Shown: in pieces, positions 42,240 through 51,547 of the stretch
Numbering within the stretch: position 1 is the first letter of the stretch
Layout of the letters: every line of letters starts with the position of its first letter
From: Microbacterium sp. W4I4
GTDB lineage: Bacteria > Actinomycetota > Actinomycetes > Actinomycetales > Microbacteriaceae
Direction of reading: 5' to 3'
Length of the DNA: 64,000 bases
Assembly (NCBI RefSeq): GCF_030816235.1
Contig: NZ_JAUSXT010000001.1
Location: 2,294,001-2,358,000, forward strand
Notes under the pieces: generated by a model
The model's input: only the letters and a program-made list of their open reading frames with translations
What the model was told of the DNA's origin: nothing
The model's database searches: none
Position numbers and translations under genes: made by a program

Positions 42240-43499
42240 TCAGAACCAGGTGCGGACGAGATCGATGACGACGTCGGAGTCGGCGGACTCGACCACCGGC
42301 AGCACGCGCCACTTGTCGAACGCGGTGCACGGATGAGACAGCCCCAGCCGCACGACCGATCCGATCGGAAGGTGCTGCTCGGAGCGCACGTAGGAGTGCT
42401 GGTCGTTCATCGCCGACACTTCGGCGTCGAGCGGCTGCCACTCATCCGACGGCGTGGCGCGCCAGGCCCGCGGGATCGGCAGACCCTCGTCGTAGGGCAG
42501 ATCGCGCTTGCCGCCGTCGACCAGGGCCAGACCGGGTTCCGGGCTGGATACGACCCTGGCGTAGCCGTGCATCGCGTTGACGAATCGGGGCGAGCCTGCC
42601 GGATGCTCCGCACCCTCGTCGAACGGCGAGATGCCGCGGTAGAAGCCATCGTCGTGCACGATGTACGCGCCCGAGCGCAGCGTGAAGCGGGTGCGCCCAT
42701 CGCGGGCCGCGCCCGCCCAGACATCGGCCACGATGTCGAAGTAGGCGCTGCCGCCGGCGGTCACGAAGAGCTCGCCGTCGTCGTACAGACGGCCGAGCTC
42801 CGCGTGCAGCTCCAGCTGCGCCTCGAGGTAGGCGCGAACTGCGGCGAGCGCGGCGTCCGAGCGGTCATGCCCGAGGCTGCCCTCGTAGCCGGCGACGCCG
42901 GCAAGGCGCAGCACGGGCGACGCGGCGATGCGCTCCGCGACGCGCACGGCCTCGGCGATCGACCGCGCGCCGGTTCGGCCGCCGGCCGCGCCCAGCTCGA
43001 CGCACACGGCTACCGCACGCTCCGCGCCGGTCGCGAGCAGACCGAGCTCCATCGCCTCGACGGTCTCGACGGAGTCCGCCCAGCTGACGAACCGGAAGCC
43101 CGGGTCGGCCAGCTCTGCGGCAAGCCACGCCAGCGAGCGCGGATCGACGGCCGCGTTCGCCAGCATGATCGAGTCGAGACCGAGGTCGCGGCCGGTGCGC
43201 ACCTGCCCCATCGTCGCCAGGGTGATGCCGGTCGCGCCGGCGTCGGTCTGACGCTTCCAGAGCGCGGGCGCCATGGTGGTCTTGCCGTGCGGCATGATCT
43301 CCAGGCCGCGTTCGACGCACCAGGCCGACATGGTGGCGATGTTGGCATCCATCGCCGCGTCGTCGAGCGCGATGAGAGGGGTCCAGAACTCGTCCAGCCG
43401 TGGACGCGTGGCGAGGAACTCCGCCGTCGTCGAGCCGATCGCTCGCGCCGGCAGTCCCTTGTCGCGTGCGGTCAGGGGTGCGTCGTCCACGTGGACCAT
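42240..43499 (-). CDS. PLP-dependent D-amino acid deaminase / D-threonine aldolase-like (DSD1 family)
   Basis: 419 residues from ATG 43499 with GAGAAGGG upstream. Alanine-racemase-type barrel with the PLP lysine in MPHGKTTMAPALW, and a D-serine dehydratase-like C-terminal domain with the zinc pair His-x-Cys in LSHPCTAFDKW. Family members deaminate or cleave D-serine, D-threonine and similar beta-hydroxy D-amino acids. The operon with D-aminoacylase, RidA and a transporter supports D-amino acid use. Exact substrate undetermined. Confidence 0.85.
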   Translation of the reverse strand: MVHVDDAPLTARDKGLPARAIGSTTAEFLATRPRLDEFWTPLIALDDAAMDANIATMSAWCVERGLEIMPHGKTTMAPALWKRQTDAGATGITLATMGQVRTGRDLGLDSIMLANAAVDPRSLAWLAAELADPGFRFVSWADSVETVEAMELGLLATGAERAVAVCVELGAAGGRTGARSIAEAVRVAERIAASPVLRLAGVAGYEGSLGHDRSDAALAAVRAYLEAQLELHAELGRLYDDGELFVTAGGSAYFDIVADVWAGAARDGRTRFTLRSGAYIVHDDGFYRGISPFDEGAEHPAGSPRFVNAMHGYARVVSSPEPGLALVDGGKRDLPYDEGLPIPRAWRATPSDEWQPLDAEVSAMNDQHSYVRSEQHLPIGSVVRLGLSHPCTAFDKWRVLPVVESADSDVVIDLVRTWF

Positions 43500-43513
43500 T
43501 CTGGACCCTTCTC

Positions 43514-44869
43514 TCAGGCGTTCGTCTTGATGGTGGAGGTGGCCGCCAGCTCGTGCAGACGGCCGGCGCCCTCGACATCCGGGCGGATGGATGCCATCAG
43601 CGTGGCGATCACGCCGACCACCGCGATGACGGCCGCGTACACCACGACCGGCCAGAATGAACCGCCGGCAGCCGCGACCAACGCGGTGCAGATCAGCGGA
43701 GCGAGGCCGCCGCCGAGCGTGTTCGAGATCTGGTAGCCGATGTTGACGCCGGTGGTGCGGGCCTCCGGGTCGAACATCTCGGCGAGCATCGTGGCGAGCG
43801 TGGCCTGCATGGCCACACCGAACACGACGAAGCCGATGATCTGCCCGAGCCAGATCAGCCACAGGTTGCCGGTGCTGAACAGCATGAATGCCGGATAGAC
43901 CATGGCGGCGAAGCCGAGGCATCCGATGATGTACACCGTGCGGCGGCCGATCCTGTCGGAGATGTGACCCCACAGCGGGGCGACGACGATCTGCAGCAGA
44001 CCCACGATCATGGTTCCTGCGAAGCCCATCCAGGCCGGTAGGTGCTTGTTGCCCACCATGAACGCCAGGCCGTAGGTGAGCACCACGTATCCGGCGATGG
44101 ACTGCGGCAGTCCGATGAGGATGCCCATGATCGCGTTCTTCGGGTGCCGGAACACCTCGATGAGCGGGTTGGCCTTCTTGCCTGCGGCGGCGAGCTGCAG
44201 TGTCTGGGTCTCGACGAACTCGTCGGACTCCTCGAGGTGGCGGCGCAGGATCACCGCGACGATCGCGAGGACGATCGAGAACACGAACGGGATGCGCCAG
44301 CCCCACTCCAGGAACCAGGAACCGGGGGTCAGGCCGAGAACGGCCATGAGGCCGCCGGAGACGACGTTGGCGACACCGGCACCGCTGATGAGGAAGGCGC
44401 CGTACAGCCCCTTCTTCCCGATGGGAGCAGCCTCGACGACCATCGTCGCGGCTCCGCCCATCTCACCGCCGACGAAGAAGCCCTGCAGCAGTCGGCAGAA
44501 CAGCAGCAGCAGCGGTGCCGCGACGCCGATCGCGTGATCGGAGGGGATCAGGCCGATGGCGGTGGTGGCGAGGCCCATGCCGATGACGGTGCTCATCAGC
44601 ACCGTCTTGCGGCCGATCCGGTCGCCGATGATGCCCCAGATGATGCCGCCGACGGGGCGCAGGAAGAAGCCCACGGCGAAGGTGGCGAAGGAGGACAGCT
44701 GGGCGATCACCGGGTCTTCGGAGGAGAAGAACACGGCGGGGAACACGGCTGCCGAGGCGAGACCGTACAGGTAGTAGTCGTAGTACTCGATGAGCGTTCC
44801 GATGGCACCGCCGGCCACCGTCTTGCGCTGCTTCTGGGACAGACCGCGAGATGCGGACACAGTCGTCAT
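43514..44869 (-). CDS. MFS transporter, metabolite:H+ symporter (MHS) family
   Basis: 451 residues, 12 membrane segments. GTLIEYYDYYLYGLASAAVFP is the MHS start, GIIGDRIGRKTVL and GHISDRIGRRTVY are the paired loop motifs, and GFFVGGEMGGAATMVVEAAP is characteristic of the ProP/ShiA/KgtP group. It leads the D-amino acid operon, 15 bp before the PLP enzyme, and probably imports the (N-acyl) amino acid with protons. Cargo inferred. Confidence 0.9.
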   Translation of the reverse strand: MTTVSASRGLSQKQRKTVAGGAIGTLIEYYDYYLYGLASAAVFPAVFFSSEDPVIAQLSSFATFAVGFFLRPVGGIIWGIIGDRIGRKTVLMSTVIGMGLATTAIGLIPSDHAIGVAAPLLLLFCRLLQGFFVGGEMGGAATMVVEAAPIGKKGLYGAFLISGAGVANVVSGGLMAVLGLTPGSWFLEWGWRIPFVFSIVLAIVAVILRRHLEESDEFVETQTLQLAAAGKKANPLIEVFRHPKNAIMGILIGLPQSIAGYVVLTYGLAFMVGNKHLPAWMGFAGTMIVGLLQIVVAPLWGHISDRIGRRTVYIIGCLGFAAMVYPAFMLFSTGNLWLIWLGQIIGFVVFGVAMQATLATMLAEMFDPEARTTGVNIGYQISNTLGGGLAPLICTALVAAAGGSFWPVVVYAAVIAVVGVIATLMASIRPDVEGAGRLHELAATSTIKTNA

Positions 44870-44958
44870 CCGAGCCTCCTTGCTGGGTGAGAATGGGCCG
44901 CGCAGAGCGCGCGGGCCTCGACGAGACGTCTGGGGTGACGCTAAGCTAGCAGGCAGAG

Positions 44959-44997
44959 AGACATTTTGTCTATCCCGCTTATTTTTTGTTCAGAACA
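44959..44997. promoter_or_regulatory. Divergent regulatory region with two palindromes
   Basis: AGACATTTTGTCT (44959-44971) and TGTTCAGAACA (44987-44997) lie in the A/T-rich gap between the MHS transporter and DauR-like genes. A minus-strand promoter TAGACA - 18 bp - TAGCTT overlaps the first. They are candidate sites for the regulator at 45034. Confidence 0.5.
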
Positions 44998-45033
44998 GTT
45001 CGTTCAGCCGCCGTCGATCTCAATGAGGAAGCG

Positions 45034-45756
45034 ATGAAGACCAGGACCGCAGCAGAAGACGCCATCGAAGGCCTCGCTCAGGATGTCGCCCGTCAGACCT
45101 ACGACACGGCCGAGGCGGTGCTGCGCCTGTACCAGCCCGTGATGCGGGCGCTCGCGACCGCAGCCGGCCCCTCCGTCGAGGTGGTGCTGCACAACCTCGA
45201 CGGCGACGACGTCGACCTCGGTCACACGATCATGGCGATCGAGAACGGCCACGTCACCGGACGCGCGGTCGGCGGACCCTCGACATCGCTCGGACTCGAC
45301 GTGCTCAAGGACCGCCGAGCCGATCACGACGCGTTCGGGTACACCGCCTACACGGCTGACGGGCGCCAGTTGCGGTGCTCATCGGTGTACTTCCACAACG
45401 CCGACGGCGACATCATCGCGTCGCTGTGCATCAACGTCGATCTGAGCCCGATCCAGCAGGCGCGCAATGTCCTGACCGCGCTGCTGCCGGCATCGGAACG
45501 GATGCCGAACGCCCCGCGCGAGCACTTCGGCACCGACCTCGTCGCCGTGATGGACTCGATGATCAGCGATGCCATGCACGAGATCGGCCGCCCCGTCGAG
45601 AACATGTCGCGCGACGACAAGATCACCGTGCTCGAGCGCCTGGATCAGCGCGGTGCGACCCAGATGCGCAAGTCCGTCGAGGCGATCGCCAAGCGGCTCG
45701 GCATCTCCCGTGTCACCGCGTACAGCTACCTCGAGGAGGCTCGGGCCCGCCGCTAG
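45034..45756 (+). CDS. DauR/YheO-like transcriptional regulator
   Basis: 240 residues from ATG 45034 with GAGGAAG upstream. Residues about 30-140 are a YheO-type PAS domain (YQPVMRALATAAGPSVEVVLHNL, SSVYFHNADGDIIASLCINVD), and the C-terminus is an HTH_22 domain (VEAIAKRLGISRVTAYSYLEEAR). DauR controls D-arginine catabolism in Pseudomonas. Here it is divergent from the D-amino acid operon, so it most likely senses a D-amino acid and controls that operon. Confidence 0.88.
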   Translation: MKTRTAAEDAIEGLAQDVARQTYDTAEAVLRLYQPVMRALATAAGPSVEVVLHNLDGDDVDLGHTIMAIENGHVTGRAVGGPSTSLGLDVLKDRRADHDAFGYTAYTADGRQLRCSSVYFHNADGDIIASLCINVDLSPIQQARNVLTALLPASERMPNAPREHFGTDLVAVMDSMISDAMHEIGRPVENMSRDDKITVLERLDQRGATQMRKSVEAIAKRLGISRVTAYSYLEEARARR

Positions 45757-45769
45757 GGCTTCCGCCATC

Positions 45770-46702
45770 ATGGAGAACGTGAATCACCCCTCCCCTGCCT
45801 CAGCGGACACCGCCGTGCCCGCCGTCATCGCCCTCGGCGAGACGATGGTTCTCGTCACACCGCACGACGCGACGCGACTGGCGGATGCCGACGACGTGCG
45901 CCTGACCATCGGCGGCGCCGAGTCGAACGTCGCCGCCCACGTCGCCGCTCTCGGGCAGCGTGCGGCCTGGGTCAGCGCGCTCGGCGACGACGTGCTCGGG
46001 CACCGCGTGCACCGCACCGTGACCGGGCAGGGCGTCGACACCCGATGGGTGCGCTTCGCCCCCGACGCCCCGACCGGCGTGTACTTCAAGGACCCGGGTC
46101 ATGGTGTGCACTACTACCGCGCCGGTTCCGCGGCATCGCGGATGAGTCCCGAGAGCGTCGCCGAGGTTCCGTTCGAGGATGCCGAGATCGTGCACGTCTC
46201 CGGCATCACGCCCGCCCTCTCGGCATCCTGCGCAGCCCTGATCGACTCGGTCATCGACCGCGTCACGACGGCAGGCCGCGGATCGCTGAGCTTCGACGCC
46301 AACCATCGCGCCGCCCTGTGGCCGGCATCCGTCGCCGCACCCGTGCTGCTCGACCTGGCGAACCGCTCGGACATCGTGTTCGTCGGCCTCGACGAGGCCG
46401 AGACGCTCTGGGGCTGCCGCACCGCGGACGAGGTGCGCGCACTGGTCGCCGCGCCGAGCCATCTGATCGTCAAGGACGGGGATGTCGGGGCGACGGAGTT
46501 CTCCGCCGCGGACACCGTCTTCGTGCCCGCGATCCGCACCGAGGTCGTCGAGGCGGTCGGCGCCGGGGATGCGTTCGCAGCCGGCTGGCTCGCCGCGAAG
46601 CTCCACGGCAGGCCGCCCGAGGAGCGGCTGCAGGCAGGCCACCGGCGCGCGCACCTGGTGCTCCAGTCCACCGAGGACGTACCGGTCACGGCCGTCGAAT
46701 GA
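45770..46702 (+). CDS. kdgK: 2-keto-3-deoxygluconate kinase-like PfkB sugar kinase
   Basis: 310 residues from ATG 45770, 13 bp after the regulator gene. PfkB signatures: IGGAESNVAAHVAALG near residue 45 and EAVGAGDAFAAGWLAAKL with the catalytic Asp near residue 265. Sequence such as GETMVLVTPHD and GVYFKDPGHGVHYYRAGSAAS is typical of KdgK. It phosphorylates KDG to KDPG; the adjacent aldolase then makes pyruvate and glyceraldehyde 3-phosphate. These two steps complete the uxaC-uxuB-manD route, although the gene lies 22 kb away and carries no LacI operator. Confidence 0.88.
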   Translation: MENVNHPSPASADTAVPAVIALGETMVLVTPHDATRLADADDVRLTIGGAESNVAAHVAALGQRAAWVSALGDDVLGHRVHRTVTGQGVDTRWVRFAPDAPTGVYFKDPGHGVHYYRAGSAASRMSPESVAEVPFEDAEIVHVSGITPALSASCAALIDSVIDRVTTAGRGSLSFDANHRAALWPASVAAPVLLDLANRSDIVFVGLDEAETLWGCRTADEVRALVAAPSHLIVKDGDVGATEFSAADTVFVPAIRTEVVEAVGAGDAFAAGWLAAKLHGRPPEERLQAGHRRAHLVLQSTEDVPVTAVE

Positions 46703-46731
46703 CGACGCACCACCCATCGAAAGGGACACTC

Positions 46732-47346
46732 ATGGACAATTCCGGATTCGAGCAGCTGTTCGGCGGCTCACCGCTGATGGCGATCCTGCGCGGCATGGGC
46801 GTGGAGCGCAGCCTCGCGGTGTCGACCACCGCCTGGGATCTCGGCATCGAGGTCGTCGAGCTGCCGATCCAGACCGAAGAGGACATCGAGGCGCTGCGCG
46901 TGGTCGCCGCCGCCGGCAAGGAGCGCGGCAAGTCCGTCGGCGCCGGGACGGTGGTCTCCCTCGCGCACGTCGCACAGGCGGCATCCGCCGGTGCCGTCTT
47001 CACAGTGAGCCCCGGTCTCGACCTCGACGTCGTCCGCGCATCGCATGAGGCGGGCCTGCTCAGCATGCCCGGTGTCGCCACGGCGAGCGAGGTGCAGCTG
47101 GCGATGAAGTCCGGGCTGACCTGGCTGAAGGCGTTCCCCGCCTCGGAGTTGGGCTCGCGGTGGCTCTCCGCCATGCACGGTCCGTTCCCGCAGGCGCAGT
47201 TCGTGACCACCGGCGGAATGAGCGCCGCCAACGCGGGCGAGTTCCTGCAGGCCGGCGCCCGCGTCGTGGCGGTCGGCTCCGCCCTCGAGGACCCGGCGCA
47301 GCTGCCCCTGCTGGCGGGTCTGCTCGGCGGCGCGGACCGGTCATGA
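46732..47346 (+). CDS. eda: 2-keto-3-deoxy-6-phosphogluconate aldolase-like
   Basis: 204 residues from ATG 46732 with AAAGGGA upstream. Class I aldolase barrel with Schiff-base Lys133 in WLKAFPASELG, the same number as in the E. coli enzyme, Glu43 in VVELPIQ, and Arg20 in AILRGM; VGAGTV and TVSPGLD are further active-site strands. It cleaves KDPG (or the galactose analogue) to pyruvate and a triose phosphate. Coupled to kdgK (29 bp) and to the rhodanese reading frame (ATGA overlap). Confidence 0.9.
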   Translation: MDNSGFEQLFGGSPLMAILRGMGVERSLAVSTTAWDLGIEVVELPIQTEEDIEALRVVAAAGKERGKSVGAGTVVSLAHVAQAASAGAVFTVSPGLDLDVVRASHEAGLLSMPGVATASEVQLAMKSGLTWLKAFPASELGSRWLSAMHGPFPQAQFVTTGGMSAANAGEFLQAGARVVAVGSALEDPAQLPLLAGLLGGADRS

Positions 47347-47758
47347 CCGACGCCGCGGTCCTCGCCTCCCGGCTCGCGCACGTCGAGGCGCGGCTGGCGT
47401 TCGAGATCGACGTGGTCGCCGCCGAGCGCGCGGTCGCGTCGGGTGCCGCCGTGCTCGTCGACACGCGGCGGCAGGAGTCGTGGGAGCACGGGCACATCGC
47501 CGGCGCACTGCACCTGCCCACGACCGAGATCGAGGCGCGCATCGACGACCTGCCGCGGGATCGCACCCTGATCGTCTACGGCTGGGGGCCGGATGCAACG
47601 GAGCCACCGCCACGGCCCGGACCCTGCTCACCGCGGGGCTCGACGTGCGCGAGCTGCTCGGCGGCTACGAGTACTGGGTGCGCAACGGCTTCCCCACCGA
47701 GTCGGACGGCGTGACCACCCGCGCCACGCCGGATCCGCTGGTGACCGCCGAGGCCTGA
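47343..47758 (+). pseudogene. Rhodanese-like domain protein, frameshifted at the active-site loop
   Basis: The first frame from ATG 47343 gives a rhodanese start (AVLVDTRRQESWEHGHIAGALHLPTTEIE) up to LIVYGWG, then leaves the family. The next frame continues correctly with GAGCNGATATARTLLTAGLDVRELLGGYEYWVRNGFP to the TGA at 47758. One extra G in the run GGGGG at 47584-47588 would restore YGWGAGCNGATATA, matching the family's catalytic Cys loop (WGPGCNGA). So the shift falls immediately before the catalytic Cys. It may be a real mutation, a variable homopolymer or an assembly error. Confidence 0.8.
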
Positions 47759-47823
47759 GCGCGCGGCATCCGCTCGCCCCGGCATCCGCTCGCCCTCCGG
47801 CCCCGCAGCGACCGCGCACGCTC

Positions 47824-47903
47824 CGGAGGAGAACACAGCGATGGGAGGAGCCTTCGCGGTGAAAGCTCCTCCCATCGGGGAGAACTCCTCCCGAGCGGGA
47901 GGG
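47824..47903. repeat. 80-bp palindromic element, family C copy 2
   Basis: Same length and layout as copy 1 at 40111, with about 68 of 80 positions identical. The inner stem is ATGGGAGGAGC (47841-47851) / GCTCCTCCCAT (47865-47875): both arms changed together relative to copy 1, so pairing is kept. It lies between converging genes (rhodanese and proX). Confidence 0.8.
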
Positions 47904-47916
47904 GAGATCGGAGTCC

Positions 47917-48828
47917 TTACTCGGTGACGAGCCAGTCGATCTGGTCGCCGTACTCCTCGATCCACTTGTCGACGGCCTCCGCCGACTTGTCCTTGTACTC
48001 GTCCGAGGTGACGAGGCCCTCGAGCGCGCCGTACTGCTCATCGTTCAGCTTGATCTTCGCGATGTAGTCCGCAGCCTCGGCATTCGCCTCGCTGAAGCCC
48101 TTCGTGCCCAGGAAGTGCAGACCCTCGGGCTCGCCCATGGCGCCCTTCGGGTCCTTCAGGTCCTTGATCGGGTACGCGTCATTGGCCCAGAACGGGCGCC
48201 ACAGCGTGACGACGATGTCTTCCTTCTTCTTCGTCGCCTTGTCGAGCTCGGTGAGCATCGCCGCGGTCGACGAGGTGACGAGCTCGTACTCGCCGTCCAG
48301 GCCGTACTCCGGCAGCATGCTGTCCTGCGTCTGCTTGGTCAGGCCGGCACCGGGCTCGATGCCGATGATCTTGCCGCCGAACATGTCGGCGTTGCCCTTG
48401 AGCTCCTCGATCGAGTCGATCTTGGTGTACTCGGGCACGGCGATCGTGAGCTTGGCGTTGTCGTAGTACTTGCCGAGGTCCTCGATGTCGTCGCCGAACT
48501 TGTCCATGTAGGACTTGTGGGTCAGCTCGGGCCAGGCCGACGGGTAGATGTCGACGTCGCCCTTGGCGAGGCCGGTGTACAGCGGGCCGGCCTCGGTGAG
48601 GGTGTTCATCTCGACCTTGTAGCCGAGCTTCTCGAGCTGGTCCTGCAGCAGGTACGCGGTGCTGAGACCGTCGGTCCAGCCGGGCAGGAAGCCGAGCGTG
48701 ACGGTGCCCTTGTCATCGCCGGCCGGCTTGTCGCCTGGGGTGTCGTTCGTGCCGCTCGCGCAGCCGACGAGAGCGAGGGATGCAGCGGCGGTGAACGCCA
48801 GGATGCTGGTGAGCTGTCGCTTCTTCAT
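47917..48828 (-). CDS. proX: Glycine betaine/quaternary amine ABC binding lipoprotein
   Basis: 303 residues from ATG 48828 with GAAGGA upstream. Lipobox LALVGC (Cys23). The OpuAC/ProX fold is shown by TLGFLPGWTDGLSTAYLLQ, DIYPSAWPELTHKSY and VTLWRPFWAND, whose aromatic residues form the cage for a trimethylammonium group. It delivers glycine betaine, proline betaine or choline-like osmolytes to ProW/ProV. It is last in the proV-proW-proX order, after a strong hairpin. Confidence 0.9.
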   Translation of the reverse strand: MKKRQLTSILAFTAAASLALVGCASGTNDTPGDKPAGDDKGTVTLGFLPGWTDGLSTAYLLQDQLEKLGYKVEMNTLTEAGPLYTGLAKGDVDIYPSAWPELTHKSYMDKFGDDIEDLGKYYDNAKLTIAVPEYTKIDSIEELKGNADMFGGKIIGIEPGAGLTKQTQDSMLPEYGLDGEYELVTSSTAAMLTELDKATKKKEDIVVTLWRPFWANDAYPIKDLKDPKGAMGEPEGLHFLGTKGFSEANAEAADYIAKIKLNDEQYGALEGLVTSDEYKDKSAEAVDKWIEEYGDQIDWLVTE

Positions 48829-48915
48829 GAGATTCCTTCTTTCGTGATGCATGACATCGTGCGTTATGTATGGGACTCGGTACTGCGGTGTGCGGGTGGT
48901 GCTGTCCAGCCCGCG

Positions 48916-48940
48916 CGTCACGGCCGGTCCGGCCGTGACG
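48916..48940 (-). promoter_or_regulatory. Intercistronic stem-loop between proW and proX
   Basis: CGTCACGGCCGG and its exact complement around a single T (48928) form a 12-bp stem (tight loop) in the 145-bp gap upstream of proX. It resembles the hairpin between binding-protein and permease genes at 14714 and may separate mRNA segments. A separate proX promoter in the same gap is possible but not clear. Confidence 0.5.
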
Positions 48941-48973
48941 GGTCGGAGCCCCGGGTTCGGGCCGCGACGAGAT

Positions 48974-49896
48974 TCAGGCGGTGGCGAAGCCAGGGGCGAT
49001 CGCCGCCTCGGCGGCCTCCTGCCGGCGGCGGTCCTGACGACGGCGCTCGAGGATGCCGAGCAGCGAAGACGGTGAGGGCTCCGCGAGGGCCGCCGTGCAG
49101 CGGTCGAGGAAGACGGCGATCAGCACGATGCCGAGACCGGCCTCCACGCCCAGCGCGATGTCCATCGACGAGATGCCCTGCACGACCAGCTTGCCGAGTC
49201 CGTCGGCGCCGGCCATACCGGCGATCACGGCCATCGACAGGGCCAGCATGATCAGCTGGTTGATGCCGGCCATGATGGTCGGCAGCGCCAGCGGCAGCTG
49301 CACACCGCGCAGGATCTGCCCCGGGGTCGCGCCGAACGCGTGTCCGGCCTCGACGGTCTCGCTGTCGACTCCGCGGATGCCGAGCTCGGTCAGGCGCACG
49401 CCCGGAGGCAGCGCGAAGATGACCGTGGCGACCACGCCGGGGACCACGCCGATGCCGAAGAACATGATCGCGGGGATCAGGTAGACGAACGCGGGCATGG
49501 TCTGCATGAAGTCCAGCACGGGCTTGAGCGTCGCGCGCACCCGGTCGTTGCGGGCCGACCAGATGCCCAGCGGCACGGCGATCAGCACGGCGATGACGGC
49601 GGCGACGATGACCAGCGCCATGGTCTGCATGGCAGGAGTCCACAGGTCGAGCGCCAGGATGAACACGAACGACAGGATCGTGCCCACCGCCAGCTTCCAG
49701 GAGCGCAGCAGCCAGGCGATCAGGGCGAAGATCGCGATCGTGACCGGGAACGGGGTCTCGATCAGCGCGGTCGACAGGCCGTCGACGAACGCACCGATGA
49801 CGGTGGAGACGAAGGTGAACAGCCCCTCCAGGTTGTCGAGCAGCCAGTTCAGGCCGGTCTCGACCCAGTCTCCGAGCGGAATGCGGAATCCATCCA

Positions 49897-49897
<1 letters not shown>
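48974..49897 (-). CDS. proW: Glycine betaine ABC transporter permease
   Basis: 307 residues from ATG 49897, which overlaps the proV stop by one base (TGATG) and follows GGAGGCG. It has a long N-terminal part, then about six membrane segments and the permease loop LGIRGVDSETVEAGHAFGATPGQILRGVQLPLALPTIM, typical of ProW/OpuAB. It forms the channel for the osmolyte. Confidence 0.92.
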
Positions 49898-51222
<1,325 letters not shown>

Positions 51223-51481
51223 GTTTCCCCTGACAGACTCACCCATTTCCAGGGTGTCGGCGAGCCTGCTTCGGTAACGTCCGGGTGATGATCACAGGGC
51301 CGTTTCGACAATCGCTGTACTGGCGGCGCGGACGAGGATTTCGGATCCTCGCAAAGAACATCGACCGTACGCCCACGCCTCTTCGTGTACAGCTCGAGTC
51401 GAAAGAAGGACGCGGCCGCGGACTGGTCTTGTGGCCCCTCGACCACCTGTCCACGCTAACGAATGGCTGATCCGGTGGCAA
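51223..51481 (-). promoter_or_regulatory. proVWX promoter and long structured leader
   Basis: A minus-strand promoter TTGCCA (51481-51476) - 17 bp - TAGCGT (51458-51453) lies about 230 bp before the GTG, leaving a leader of about 225 nt. In it, GAGGAT-CCGAA-ATCCTC forms a hairpin. Just before the start, CACCC-TGGAAAT-GGGTG can pair, while CCCTG in the same segment can instead pair with CAGGG of the ribosome site. This suggests a translational switch. No protein-coding signal is convincing here. Confidence 0.5.
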
Positions 51482-51547
51482 ATCTGATTTCGGGTTTCGC
51501 GGTCTCACCGGGAGTTAAGGGCGTGTCGGAAATGCCGCCCGAACCCC

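Noticed and set aside
51285..51470. Small plus-strand frame (61 codons) in the proV leader region
   Set aside because: No ribosome site, no similarity, and it overlaps the promoter and leader of the minus-strand operon.
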